Assembly (NCBI GenBank): GCA_007570785.1
Contig: ML660201.1
Coordinates: 39,240,588-39,304,587 of the forward strand
Length of the DNA stretch: 64,000 nucleotides
Direction: 5' to 3'
Origin: Antilocapra americana
Taxonomy: Eukaryota > Chordata > Mammalia > Artiodactyla > Antilocapridae
In this document: positions 57,601-59,600 of the stretch, one piece after another
Layout of the letters: each line of letters starts with the position of its first letter
Position numbering within the stretch: the stretch's first letter is position 1
Program-made: the position numbers and the translations under genes
The notes under the pieces: model-generated
Seen by the model: only the letters and a program-made list of their open reading frames with translations
Told to the model about the DNA's origin: nothing
Databases searched by the model: none

Positions 57601-57884
57601 NNNNNNNNNNNNNNNNNNNNNNNNNNNNNNNNNNNNNNNNNNNNNNNNNNNNNNNNNNNNNNNNNNNNNNNNNNNNNNNNNNNNNNNNNNNNNNNNNNNN
57701 NNNNNNNNNNNNNNNNCGCCCGCAGCCCTCGCCAGGCCCGGGGCCGCCCCGCGCCGCCCGCCCCGCCCGGCGGGCCGCGCACCGTGTGCGACTGCAGGCT
57801 CTGGCTCGCCTCGATGGCCGCTGTCAGCGGCACCGTGTCGTCCAGCAGCACCTTGCCGGCCGGCGGCTTCTCCATGAAGGCCAT
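577..57884 (-). CDS. PXK: PXK, PX-domain pseudokinase, 5' two thirds (12 coding exons, partial)
   Basis: Joined coding exons: 57783-57884, 32867-32917, 30836-30883, 23000-23186, 9584-9661, 9004-9077, 8367-8441, 5391-5495, 4327-4428, 2791-2952, 2308-2425 and 577-655. All introns are GT-AG and the phases join without a break to codon 393 plus two bases. The product begins [10 protein letters not shown] and matches mammalian PXK as I know it (about 580 residues in human). Residues of roughly 14-126 form a PX domain that binds phosphoinositides, and a kinase-like domain follows. PXK family members act at endosomes and the plasma membrane; published roles include EGF-receptor trafficking and modulation of Na,K-ATPase. 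The kinase fold looks inactive: the catalytic-loop position reads GHLHASN (287-293), not HRDxxxxN, and the DFG position reads DLE (305-307). The remaining exons lie left of base 1. Identity is near certain; function is inferred from the family. Confidence 0.97.
656..2307. other. PXK intron 11
   Basis: Besides the Tigger fragment at 1389-1535, it holds a G-rich stretch at 810-835 and a moderately GC-rich part at 1610-2030. That part has open frames on both strands but no recognisable domain, splice support or codon signature. Confidence 0.6.
1389..1535 (+). mobile_element. Tigger-type DNA transposon fragment (MER2-like)
   Basis: It starts CAGTCATCCCTCAGTCTCC and contains the phrase ATCTGCAGATGCTCAAGT followed by TATTTGCAT and ACATCCTCCC, typical of MER2-like Tigger elements. 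It lies in intron 11. Confidence 0.6.
2308..2425 (-). CDS. PXK: PXK coding exon 11 (codons 329-367 plus one base)
   Basis: This 118-nt exon reads [17 protein letters not shown]..., matching kinase subdomain IX (Dx(W)SxGxxLYEM), with D334 and G339 kept. The stretch [19 protein letters not shown] follows. The acceptor is CTGCAG and the donor GTCAGT. It ends in phase 1. Intron 10, to exon 10, is only 365 bp. Confidence 0.96.
2791..2952 (-). CDS. PXK: PXK coding exon 10 (codons 275-328), degenerate catalytic and DFG motifs
   Basis: This 162-nt exon holds the pseudokinase core. The catalytic-loop counterpart is YGHLHASN (286-293): His288 stands at the catalytic Asp of HRD, while Asn293 is kept. 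The metal-binding DFG counterpart is D305-L306-E307, so the Asp survives but the Gly does not. The segment ...[13 protein letters not shown] follows. The acceptor is TCCATAG and the donor GTAAGT. It is phase 0 on both sides. Confidence 0.97.
2953..4326. other. PXK intron 9
   Basis: One CHR-type SINE (3632-3754) and an AT-rich tract with TATA dinucleotide runs near 3820-3850. I recognise nothing else. Confidence 0.6.
3632..3754 (-). mobile_element. tRNA-derived artiodactyl SINE (CHR-type)
   Basis: On the minus strand it reads from GGGACTTCTGTGGTG through the ATCCCTGGTCCAGG box-B-like region to a CATGGCCAAAAAG tail. It lies in intron 9. Confidence 0.75.
4327..4428 (-). CDS. PXK: PXK coding exon 9 (codons 241-274)
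   Basis: This 102-nt exon reads [12 protein letters not shown]... to ...YGRQVLE, ending in the helix that leads to the catalytic loop. The acceptor is TTCCAAAG and the donor GTAAGA. It is phase 0 on both sides. A Bov-tA SINE sits about 0.3 kb upstream, in intron 8. Confidence 0.96.
4743..4954 (+). mobile_element. Bov-tA SINE
   Basis: A tRNA-like head (GGTTCGATCCCTGGGATGG) is followed by a BovA body with CCACTCCAGTATTCCTGCC. The end is a diverged version of AAAGAGTCAGACACGACTGAGTGA. It lies in intron 8. Confidence 0.9.
5391..5495 (-). CDS. PXK: PXK coding exon 8 (codons 206-240)
   Basis: This 105-nt exon reads [16 protein letters not shown]... and ends ...GTLKDLIYK. The end resembles the beta strand and hinge of a kinase N-lobe. 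The acceptor follows a long T/C tract and ends GCCAG. The donor GTACTG is weak by consensus. The exon is phase 0 on both sides. Confidence 0.96.
5496..6394. other. PXK intron 7, exon 8-proximal part
   Basis: I recognise no element beyond A-runs (5862-5879). A possible worn MIR lies near 5670-5740. The rest of the intron to 8366 carries L1 pieces and two CHR SINEs listed separately, with unassigned sequence at 7421-8016 and 8131-8366. Confidence 0.5.
6395..6535 (-). mobile_element. Old L1M 3' UTR fragment
   Basis: The reverse complement reads like the L1M tail with a diverged GATGAAAATGTTCT box and a motif near GTATACTTTAAACAGG. It lies in intron 7. Confidence 0.65.
6966..7205 (+). mobile_element. 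5'-truncated ruminant L1 3' UTR with target-site duplication
   Basis: It contains GGGATGATATGGGAGAAGGG, CAGGACTGATGCTCGGGGCTG, a G-rich run and CATATGTAAACCCATGGTG, and ends in an A/T-rich tail. The direct repeat AACAACAAGAG flanks it exactly (6955-6965 and 7206-7216). The insert is only 240 bp. Confidence 0.8.
7085..7113 (+). repeat. G-rich run, G-quadruplex candidate
   Basis: Eleven G, then A, GGG, AAGA, GGG, A and six G, all inside the young L1 3' tail. This fits the four-run G4 pattern. Confidence 0.7.
7305..7420 (+). mobile_element. CHR-type SINE
   Basis: It begins GAGTTCCTTGGTGACTTAAT, has a box-B-like GATTCAATTCCTGTTC and ends GGTGTGGTCAAAAAAAAAA. It lies in intron 7. Confidence 0.75.
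8017..8130 (+). mobile_element. CHR-type SINE
   Basis: It begins GGGCTTCCCTGGCAATCCAG and ends GGCGTGGTCAAATGAATTAA. It lies 236 bp from exon 7. Confidence 0.8.
8367..8441 (-). CDS. PXK: PXK coding exon 7 (codons 181-205)
   Basis: This 75-nt exon reads [12 protein letters not shown]... to ...KLLPSCL, part of the kinase-like N-lobe. The acceptor is TTTGCAG and the donor GTGAGT. It is phase 0 on both sides, so skipping it would keep the frame. Confidence 0.96.
8442..9583. other. PXK introns 6 and 5 around exon 6
   Basis: Intron 6 (8442-9003) and intron 5 (9078-9583) are AT-rich with T and A runs. I recognise no mobile element or other gene in them. Confidence 0.6.
9004..9077 (-). CDS. PXK: PXK coding exon 6 (codons 156-180)
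   Basis: This 74-nt exon completes Gly156 and then reads [13 protein letters not shown]... to ...RLVLSW, at the start of the kinase-like N-lobe. I see no glycine-rich nucleotide loop here. The acceptor is ATGACAG and the donor GTAAGC. It ends in phase 0. Confidence 0.96.
9584..9661 (-). CDS. PXK: PXK coding exon 5 (codons 130-155 plus one base)
   Basis: This 78-nt exon reads EIALQHV... to ...EPLKDI and links the PX domain to the kinase-like domain. His135 stands where my memory of human PXK has Gln; this is worth an alignment check. The acceptor is CTTCGCAG and the donor GTGAGA. It enters in phase 1 and leaves in phase 1, joining exon 6 to form Gly156. It lies 13.3 kb from exon 4 across the repeat-filled intron 4. 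Confidence 0.96.
9820..10072 (+). mobile_element. Old L1M 3' UTR fragment
   Basis: It contains the L1M phrases GTTAACATTAGGGGAAACTG and AAAATCAAAAGTTTATTAAA. It lies in intron 4. Confidence 0.65.
10073..11509. other. Unassigned part of PXK intron 4
   Basis: No repeat or gene was recognised with confidence. Further unassigned stretches of this intron are 12531-13489, 14514-15359 (a frame at 14714-14998 has no known domain), 20591-21061 and 21681-22387. Confidence 0.5.
11510..12300 (+). mobile_element. L2 LINE 3' region carrying a minisatellite
   Basis: The L2-like text includes CAAGTCCTTACCAATTAGG, CTTGGCCTGGCTAACTTCTA, GGAAGCCTTCCTCCACC and the end GTAGCAGGCGCTCAGCAAAT. It is broken up by a 26-bp tandem repeat at 11575-11652 and a CpG-rich patch near 11700-11740. 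Confidence 0.7.
11575..11652 (+). repeat. 26-bp minisatellite, three perfect units
   Basis: Three identical 26-bp units begin GGCTCTACACCACC, at 11575, 11601 and 11627. All three match at every base, which points to recent expansion or strong homogenisation within an otherwise old L2. Confidence 0.95.
12327..12530 (+). mobile_element. Bov-tA SINE
   Basis: It has a tRNA-like head with GTGGGTTCAATCCTGGGTCG and a BovA end with GGGGTCGCAAAGAGTCAGAC and ACGACTGAGCGACT. It lies in intron 4. Confidence 0.92.
13490..14513 (+). mobile_element. BovB LINE, 5'-truncated, reverse-transcriptase 3' half
   Basis: The translation matches the BovB RT C-terminal half (for example [15 protein letters not shown] and [16 protein letters not shown]) and runs to the 3' end with TCGCAAAGAGTCAGACACAA. 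The catalytic YADD box reads HADN (13739-13750) and there are stops, so the copy is dead. Confidence 0.93.
15360..16080 (+). mobile_element. L1 ORF2 fragment, left part (split by BovB)
   Basis: The reading frame at 15359-15715 resembles L1 ORF2 after the RT core ([18 protein letters not shown], then [12 protein letters not shown] and [10 protein letters not shown]). The L1 text continues to 16080 and resumes after the BovB at 19004. Confidence 0.85.
16081..19003 (-). mobile_element. BovB LINE with inverted 5' half (twin-priming type)
   Basis: The 3' half (16081 to about 17492) is a minus-strand BovB RT region, from the GTTCAGTTCAGTCACTCAG end up to [14 protein letters not shown]. The 5' half (about 17500-19003) is BovB 5' sequence and endonuclease on the plus strand. 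The junction joins the 5'-most endonuclease-side sequence to the middle of RT, as expected for a 5' inversion. About 50 codons between the halves (after the [11 protein letters not shown] region) are missing. The element sits inside an L1. Confidence 0.88.
17673..18434 (+). pseudogene. BovB endonuclease domain remnant
   Basis: This 253-codon open frame is an APE-type endonuclease from the inverted BovB half. Recognisable parts are GTWDVRSMN (residues 30-38), ISELRWTG, the YAL region and GDWNAKVG. The Asn of the usual TWNVRS motif is Asp33 (codon 17769-17771). The frame is lost before the terminal SDH motif, which lies near 18443 in another frame. The 5' inversion and the frame damage mean it cannot serve a complete element. 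Confidence 0.85.
19004..20420 (+). mobile_element. L1 ORF2 C-terminus and 3' UTR, right part
   Basis: It continues the L1 of 15360-16080: AAATGGATTAAAGACATAAA, then ACCATAAAACTCCTAGAAGA, and a 3' UTR with CTGTACACCTTAAACATATT and CAATTATATCTCAATAAAAC. Frames are broken. Confidence 0.85.
20505..20590 (+). mobile_element. L2 3' end fragment
   Basis: It reads CTCCTTGAGAACAAGGAGCA ... CACCCAGCACATGGCATGG, like the conserved L2 tail. Confidence 0.55.
21062..21208 (+). mobile_element. MER5-type (hAT-Charlie) DNA transposon
   Basis: It contains CTTCTCAAACTTTAATATGC ... AACCTGAGGACCTTGTTAA ... GCTGCTGGTCAGAGGACC, the MER5A core. Confidence 0.8.
21215..21372 (+). mobile_element. Second MER5-type transposon, same orientation
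   Basis: It contains TGCATATCAGAATCTATCGG ... CAGAGATTCAGATTTGATT ... AGCTCCCAAGGTGATTC. It lies directly after another MER5 copy. Confidence 0.65.
21393..21680 (+). mobile_element. CHR-type SINE, long form
   Basis: It begins GGCTTCCTTGGTAGACTGCA and repeats the GGAGCAACAAAGTCC / CTGCAACTACTGAAGCCC phrases. It ends in an AT-rich tail after CATGGCCAAAAATTATC. Confidence 0.85.
22388..22822 (+). mobile_element. L1 3' end (ruminant-type 3' UTR)
   Basis: It contains ACATGGATGGACCTAGAG, then GGACACAGTGAGGGAAGGAG, GGGATGAATTGGGAGATCAG, CATATGTATACATACAGCTG and ACATCGCACAGCAATTATC. Confidence 0.8.
23000..23186 (-). CDS. PXK: PXK coding exon 4 (codons 68-129 plus one base), rest of PX domain
   Basis: This 187-nt exon carries the PX proline loop [10 protein letters not shown] (residues 73-82) and the helix with R92-Q-K-G-L, whose Arg usually contacts the membrane phosphoinositide. 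The PX fold closes with ...[12 protein letters not shown] (118-129). The acceptor follows a pyrimidine-rich tract ending TTAAAG, and the donor is GTAAGT. The exon ends in phase 1. Confidence 0.97.
24168..24290 (+). mobile_element. Degraded CHR-type SINE fragment
   Basis: It has TTTCCTGGTGGTCTGTGACT, GGCACTGAGTTTCCACTGC and a later CCTCACATAG. A G-rich run has been inserted or expanded in it. This call is weak. Confidence 0.4.
24291..26778. other. Unassigned AT-rich part of PXK intron 3
   Basis: It is pyrimidine-rich (24330-24950) with a short TG run near 25472-25490. It may contain a worn repeat that I cannot name. The other unassigned parts of this intron are 23187-24167, 27307-29999 and 30211-30835. 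28450-28790 reads like an ancient interspersed repeat of unknown class. Confidence 0.45.
26779..27306 (+). mobile_element. BovB LINE 3' fragment
   Basis: It begins CTAGACAGCATATTAAAAAG and ends with the 3' motif GTGATTGAACTGAACTGAAC. It contains an internal 17-bp direct duplication at 27099-27132. It lies in intron 3. Confidence 0.93.
30000..30210 (-). mobile_element. Bov-tA SINE
   Basis: On the plus strand it starts TTAGTCGTGTCCGACTCTTT and ends CCACCAAGGAAGCCCC, so the element reads on the minus strand. It lies in intron 3, about 0.6 kb from exon 3. Confidence 0.92.
30836..30883 (-). CDS. PXK: PXK coding exon 3 (codons 52-67), PX RRYSDF motif
   Basis: This 48-nt exon reads [17 protein letters not shown]54-R55-Y56 plus F59 form the RR(Y/F)xxF signature of PX domains, in which the Arg and Tyr contact the 3-phosphate and inositol ring of PI3P. 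The acceptor is TTTCTTACAG and the donor GTAATT. The exon is phase 0 on both sides. Confidence 0.97.
31538..31680 (+). mobile_element. MER5-like fragment
   Basis: It reads ATTCTCAAATATTAGCGTGC AGAAGAATTACTTGGAGATC, related to the MER5 core, then degenerates. Confidence 0.5.
31790..31960 (+). mobile_element. MIR SINE
   Basis: It contains the MIR core phrase AGTGTGATCTTGGACTAGTT, then GTAAAATGGGGCTAATG and the tail AACCAGTGCCTAACAATAAA. Confidence 0.75.
31967..32096 (-). mobile_element. BovB 3' end fragment
   Basis: On the plus strand it reads CAGTCGCTGAGTCGCGTGCG ACTCTTTGTGACCCCGTGG, then CCATCACCAACTCCAGGAGC. It is a short 5'-truncated piece in intron 2. Confidence 0.85.
32867..32917 (-). 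CDS. PXK: PXK coding exon 2 (codons 35-51)
   Basis: This 51-nt exon reads [17 protein letters not shown], the first beta strands of the PX domain. It has a TAG acceptor and a strong GTAAGT donor, and is phase 0 on both sides. It lies about 24.9 kb from exon 1, so intron 1 holds almost half of the known gene span. Confidence 0.96.
33075..33176 (-). mobile_element. CHR-type SINE
   Basis: The plus strand ends TTAACCACTGGACCACCAGG GAAGTCCCC, the reversed SINE head. It lies in intron 1, 160 bp beyond the exon 2 acceptor. Confidence 0.8.
34355..34562 (-). mobile_element. Bov-tA SINE with 10-bp target-site duplication
   Basis: The plus strand runs GTTGCTCAGTCACGTCAGAC ... GAGCCACCAGGGAAGCC. It is flanked exactly by TCTGGAGGAT at 34345-34354 and 34563-34572. 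It is inserted in the old L1M. Confidence 0.93.
34751..35094 (+). mobile_element. Solo MaLR-type LTR (MST/MLT1-like)
   Basis: It contains CTATGGTTTGAATGCC, TCACATGTTGAAATACTAAC, CCTTATAAGAGAGGCTCC, CAGCCTCCTGAACTGTGAG and ends GAATGGACTAAGACA. No internal retroviral coding sequence is present. No clear flanking duplication remains, as expected for an ancient copy. Confidence 0.75.
35279..36467. other. Unassigned AT-rich part of PXK intron 1
   Basis: Nothing was recognised. The nearby unassigned stretches 32918-33074, 33177-33829, 36801-37124 and 37431-37830 are similar. Confidence 0.5.
36468..36792 (+). mobile_element. CHR-type SINE, long form, with target-site duplication
   Basis: It begins GGGCTTCCCTGGTGGCTCAG and ends GCACAGTCAAAAATAAAC. 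It is flanked by CAGTTCAA at 36460-36467 and 36793-36800. Confidence 0.88.
37125..37430 (+). mobile_element. Two tandem Bov-tA-type units
   Basis: The first unit (37125-37250) stops after CCACTCCAGTATTCTTG and runs straight into a second complete head (GGGCTTCCCTGGTGGCTCAG). The second unit continues to GTCGCAAATAGTCAGACTGG. An A-run interrupts the first head. Confidence 0.85.
37841..39420 (-). mobile_element. BovB LINE, 5'-truncated, RT nearly intact apart from the gap
   Basis: The minus-strand RT frame runs open from 39387 to the gap: [26 protein letters not shown] and an intact YADD box (38752-38763). The exact direct repeat CACCCACCCA flanks the element (37831-37840 and 39421-39430). A short insertion near 38095-38113 spoils the frame after the gap. 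It lacks the endonuclease half, so it is dead. Confidence 0.95.
38131..38530. other. Assembly gap, 400 N, inside a BovB LINE
   Basis: Exactly 400 unknown bases inside the reverse-transcriptase half of a BovB copy. The corresponding stretch in the BovB at 16081-19003 is about 271 bp (16362-16632). Confidence 0.99.
40302..40395 (-). mobile_element. MIR-type SINE fragment
   Basis: The plus strand reads GTCCAAGGTTTCACAGCTGG GAAGCAG...GGGAGCTGGAACCCACATC, the reverse of a MIR. Confidence 0.6.
40955..41130 (+). mobile_element. MER5-type transposon
   Basis: It contains CTAGAATCACCCAGAGAACTT, CCCAGAGATTCTGATTTAAC and AGTGATTCCAATGTGCTGCC. Confidence 0.75.
41620..41800 (+). mobile_element. L2 fragment
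   Basis: It reads CCCCAAACTCCTCAGTCCAG CGTCCATGCTCTTCTATCAC, matching the L2 3' region style. Confidence 0.5.
42321..42996 (+). mobile_element. L1 3' insertion with inverted 5' part (twin-priming type)
   Basis: 42321 to about 42600 is minus-strand L1 (its reverse complement has GACAGATGAATGGACAGAG and AAATACCATGGGATATC). About 42601-42996 is plus-strand L1 3' UTR ending in an A-run. The sequence around CTGCAGGGCAGC occurs in both arms. The repeat AAGGCAT flanks the whole unit (42314-42320 and 42997-43003), supporting a single insertion. Confidence 0.8.
43985..44100 (+). mobile_element. MIR SINE
   Basis: It contains CCAGTTTTGTGACCTAACTC and CCTCAGGTTCCTCATCTGC, the MIR core. Confidence 0.8.
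44165..44275 (+). mobile_element. CHR-type SINE
   Basis: It begins GGACTTCCCTGGGTGGCTC and contains CACCAGTTCAATCCCTAGTG. Confidence 0.75.
44297..44506 (-). mobile_element. Bov-tA SINE
   Basis: The plus strand reads CAGTTGTGTCCAACTCTTGG ... CCCAGGGATCGAACCCGAG ... GAGCCACCTGCGAAGCC. Confidence 0.92.
44774..44950 (-). mobile_element. Bov-tA SINE with 11-bp target-site duplication
   Basis: The plus strand reads GTGCTCAGTCATTTCCAACT ... CTGAGCCACAAGGGCAGCC. It is flanked exactly by AAGATAACCTG (44763-44773 and 44951-44961). It is inserted at the edge of an old L1 fragment. Confidence 0.93.
44962..45270 (+). mobile_element. Old L1 (L1ME-like) 3' fragment
   Basis: It reads GGGCAAGTTATTTATGGTTT ATGTACATAGTGGAAGAATA, then TCTCCGGAGGTGAAATTATC and TTCACTTTATCCTCAATGAG. 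Confidence 0.6.
45271..46745. other. Unassigned part of PXK intron 1
   Basis: A probable worn MIR lies at 45810-45970 (AGCACTTACTCTGCGCCTTC ... CAGCTAGTAAGTGCTGAG). The rest, and 43004-43984, are unrecognised. Confidence 0.45.
46759..47084 (+). mobile_element. CHR-type SINE, long form, with 13-bp target-site duplication
   Basis: It begins GCTTCCCTGGTGGCTCAGTG and ends CAGCCAAAAATTAAAAAAAT plus a T-rich tail. It is flanked exactly by TTAAGTAGTCCAG (46746-46758 and 47085-47097). Confidence 0.93.
47590..47750 (+). mobile_element. MIR SINE, degraded
   Basis: It contains GGCCTGGAGCAAGTTACATAC and AAAAATGGTGATGATAACAG. Confidence 0.6.
47755..48310 (+). mobile_element. Old L1M 3' fragment
   Basis: It contains GCAATTCCATCCCTAGGTAC, GGAACATTACTCAGCAATAA, AAATTCCATTTACATACGGC and CAGATCAGTAGTTGCCAGG. 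Confidence 0.75.
48750..48850 (+). mobile_element. L2 3' end fragment
   Basis: It contains GGCAGGGACTGAGTCTGCCT and CATCCCAAGTGCCTACGG, like the L2 tail. Confidence 0.6.
48851..50639. other. Unassigned part of PXK intron 1
   Basis: It is AT-rich to about 49,500, then moderately GC-rich at 49,840-50,440, with a G-rich run at 50405-50421. A short L2/MIR-type tail is likely at 49755-49800. No gene signal was seen. Confidence 0.45.
50640..51010 (-). mobile_element. MIR-type fragment hosting a SINE
   Basis: The plus strand reads CCCCACTTAACAGATTAAGA AACTGAGGCTGG and resumes after the SINE with GAGATTAAGCAAGATCACTA. It is an old MIR split by the CHR insertion at 50716-50933. Confidence 0.6.
50716..50933 (+). 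mobile_element. CHR-type SINE with perfect 16-bp target-site duplication
   Basis: It begins GACTTCCCTGGTGATCCAG and ends near ATGCAGCCAAATAATTTTCA. It is flanked exactly by AAGAAACTGAGGCTGG (50700-50715 and 50934-50949). Confidence 0.95.
51728..51945 (+). mobile_element. Tigger2-type DNA transposon (short non-autonomous form)
   Basis: It starts CTCTTGAACAGCATGGGTTT GAACTGTGCAGGTCCACTTA and ends CCCCGTGTTGTTCAAAAGTC, giving inverted terminal sequences. Confidence 0.8.
52265..52425 (+). mobile_element. Old L1M 3' UTR end
   Basis: It reads GTGATAGATACATGATTCTG TGAATATACC and AAACTGTTTGGTATGTGAAT TATATAAAGCTG. Confidence 0.7.
52426..57002. other. Repeat-poor 5'-proximal part of PXK intron 1
   Basis: Over 4.5 kb I recognise only a short L2/MIR tail (54040-54120), a worn MIR near 54890-55000, a G-run at 53213-53225 and a second at 56579-56590. 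This low repeat density just inside the gene is compatible with regulatory sequence but is not evidence of it. Confidence 0.5.
54040..54120 (+). mobile_element. L2/MIR-type 3' tail
   Basis: It reads AGGTGCCTGGCACACGCTAG GCGCTCAGCAC ... GAATAAAC. Confidence 0.5.
57317..57716. other. Assembly gap, 400 N, inside CpG island
   Basis: Exactly 400 unknown bases. The 27 bases before the gap (57290-57316) and the 27 after it (57717-57743) are identical, so the two contig ends may really overlap. Confidence 0.99.
57783..57884 (-). CDS. PXK: PXK coding exon 1 (codons 1-34)
   Basis: The start ATG is the reverse complement of 57882-57884, in a strong context (G at -3, G at +4). An in-frame TAG lies 45 codons upstream (58017-58019), and no ATG occurs on this strand from 57885 to 58199, so this start is well supported. 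The 34 codons run MAFMEK... to ...SLQSHT and form the N-terminal lead into the PX domain. The exon ends in phase 0 at a GT donor reading GTGCGC, which departs from the GTRAGT consensus. It lies inside the CpG island, just upstream (in gene direction) of a 400-N gap. Confidence 0.95.
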
Positions 57885-58150
57885 CCCGGGCCGCCGGCCC
57901 GCGCCGCCTCGGGACCAGGGCAGCACCGGGGCGCCGATTCCCGCCGCCCGCCGGGCTCCGCCGCCGCCGCTGTCAACACGCGCCGCCCCACGCGCCGCCG
58001 CCGCGCCCGCGCGGTCCTAGCGCCGCCCCCGCCGTCGGCTCCGGCAACGCTTTCGCGCTGCCACCCCCGCGGGGTCCTAGGGCCAGAGCCGTCGCAGTCA
58101 CAGCCGTCCTGGATCTGCGCCTCCGAGCTCCACGTAGCCGGACCGCAAGC
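57885..58150 (-). promoter_or_regulatory. PXK: Probable PXK 5' UTR and CpG-island core promoter
   Basis: This GC-rich stretch immediately upstream of the start codon is full of CpG and CCG repeats. It contains a GC-box-like run near 58024-58030 and an E2F-like TTCCCGCC at 57938-57945. I see no TATA box. The start site of transcription cannot be placed from sequence. This is the usual arrangement of a housekeeping-type CpG-island promoter. Confidence 0.7.
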
Positions 58151-58830
58151 TCGGTACCCTCAGCACCGGCCTCAGACCTCGGGACAATTCACCCTAAGCC
58201 ATCACCCCCAGAGGTCCTCAGAGCCGAAGACACGGCGTCTTGGGCTCTAGGCTCCCGGAACGCTCAGGCCCAAACAATCCCAAACATTTCCTTGGCAGGT
58301 TTCTCACATAAGCCCTCAAAACTGTACACCCTGACTTACAATTTGAGCCTTTCCCATCAGGCCTCCCAGGCCAAAGAACCCTAAGACCCAGAAAAAAGGT
58401 TCTTTAGGATGGGACTCTCATGCTGTGACTTGCAGACCCACAAACTTTCTAGAATAAGCCCCTCAGATTCAGATTTTGTGGGGAACTCTCGAATTTGGCT
58501 CTTCAGACTCAAGAAGCTAAGAGCTGGGCCCTCAGACTCCAACACACTCAGACCCAAAGCTCTTTGAACTGGAGCCCCTAAAACCTGGGCATTGGTCTAA
58601 AACCCCCAGTCTCTACCCTTTGGCCCAGTTCTAAGCTCAGCACACAAGGCCTTCAGACGTTCAACCTCAGACTTCGGGTGCTCTATCCCACTGTACTGGC
58701 TCCAAGAACCTCAAAAACCCAGAGAACTCTGATCAACTCAGACACAAATATGCCCCAATCTGCCTGAACCCAAGGCCATAATCCTGACCCACCCACAGCA
58801 TTGTCTCCTAGGGCAGCATCCCAGGACAAG
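58131..58830. other. Upstream region with reiterated TCAGAC motif
   Basis: YTCAGAC or a close form recurs about nine times (near 58172, 58216, 58462, 58502, 58531, 58547, 58652, 58665 and 58737) in otherwise irregular text. It resembles a heavily worn tandem repeat. Confidence 0.5.
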
Positions 58831-58925
58831 AGAGAGCTGGAATTACCAGCTGTGTGACCTTGAATTAGTTACCAATCCCACTGAGCCCCAGCTCCTCATC
58901 TGTAACACGGAGATAATCAAACAGC
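58831..58925 (+). mobile_element. MIR SINE
   Basis: It contains ACCAGCTGTGTGACCTTGAA and CAGCTCCTCATCTGTAAC, the MIR core. It lies about 0.9 kb upstream of the PXK start codon. Confidence 0.8.
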
Positions 58926-59189
58926 AGTCTATTAAAACCATGTATCACTTAGGGAGGGTTCACTTTTTACTTCTGTTTCTTTAAGGCAAAAACATTATTT
59001 CATTACCAGATTCATAGAAACCAAAATTCGGCTTTAATCATTACTCATATCATGTGGGCTGACCGGAGATAAGGCTCTTCTTGCATACTGCTGGGGGAAT
59101 ATAGATTAGGGCATTTATGCATTCAACAATTATTTACTGAGCACTTAACCATGTAAGAGGTCTGGCACTAGCAGCTGGGATTTGACAGC

Positions 59190-59600
59190 ACACATCCAAA
59201 TGTCCTCACCCAGTAATCCCACCTGTAGGAGATCATCCTAATGAAATACTCAGAGATCAGTGCAAATACATAGCACTATATGTCTAACAATAGAAGACTG
59301 GACAGATAGTGATACAATCATAAATATTTTACAAAGATTAAAAATTAGGTTATCAAAGGATATTTAATGATATTGGGGAATGCCCTAGATACAACAGTAA
59401 GTAGGGAAAAACCCCAATATATGCATTTTATGATCTCAAGATTTTAAAATGTTAATAGGAAAAACATCAAAAGGAAGCCCACCAAAATATTAGCTGAGGG
59501 TCTTTAGCAAACAGAATCATGATGCTATTTTTGATTTTCTGCACTTTTCAAACTGTCCCTAAAAATATTTTACTTGTATGTTTAGGAAAAAACATACCAA
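59190..59600 (+). mobile_element. Old L1M (L1ME-like) 3' fragment
   Basis: It contains CAGTAATCCCACCTGTAGG, GAAGACTGGACAGATAGTG and TTTTCTGCACTTTTCAAACT. Confidence 0.6.

Larger units (their letters stand above)
57003..58130. other. CpG island spanning PXK exon 1 (contains a 400-N gap)
   Basis: There is an abrupt rise in G+C and CpG compared with the AT-rich flanks. It covers the promoter, exon 1 and the first roughly 780 bp of intron 1. Open frames on either strand here are a by-product of the composition. Confidence 0.9.

Noticed and set aside
57885..57926. In-frame extension upstream of the PXK ATG
   Set aside because: It would start on GTG; the ATG at 57884 has strong context and an upstream in-frame stop exists at 58017.
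57786..58250. Long plus-strand open frames in the CpG island
   Set aside because: They are antisense to PXK exon 1 and caused by high G+C; no domain or splice evidence.
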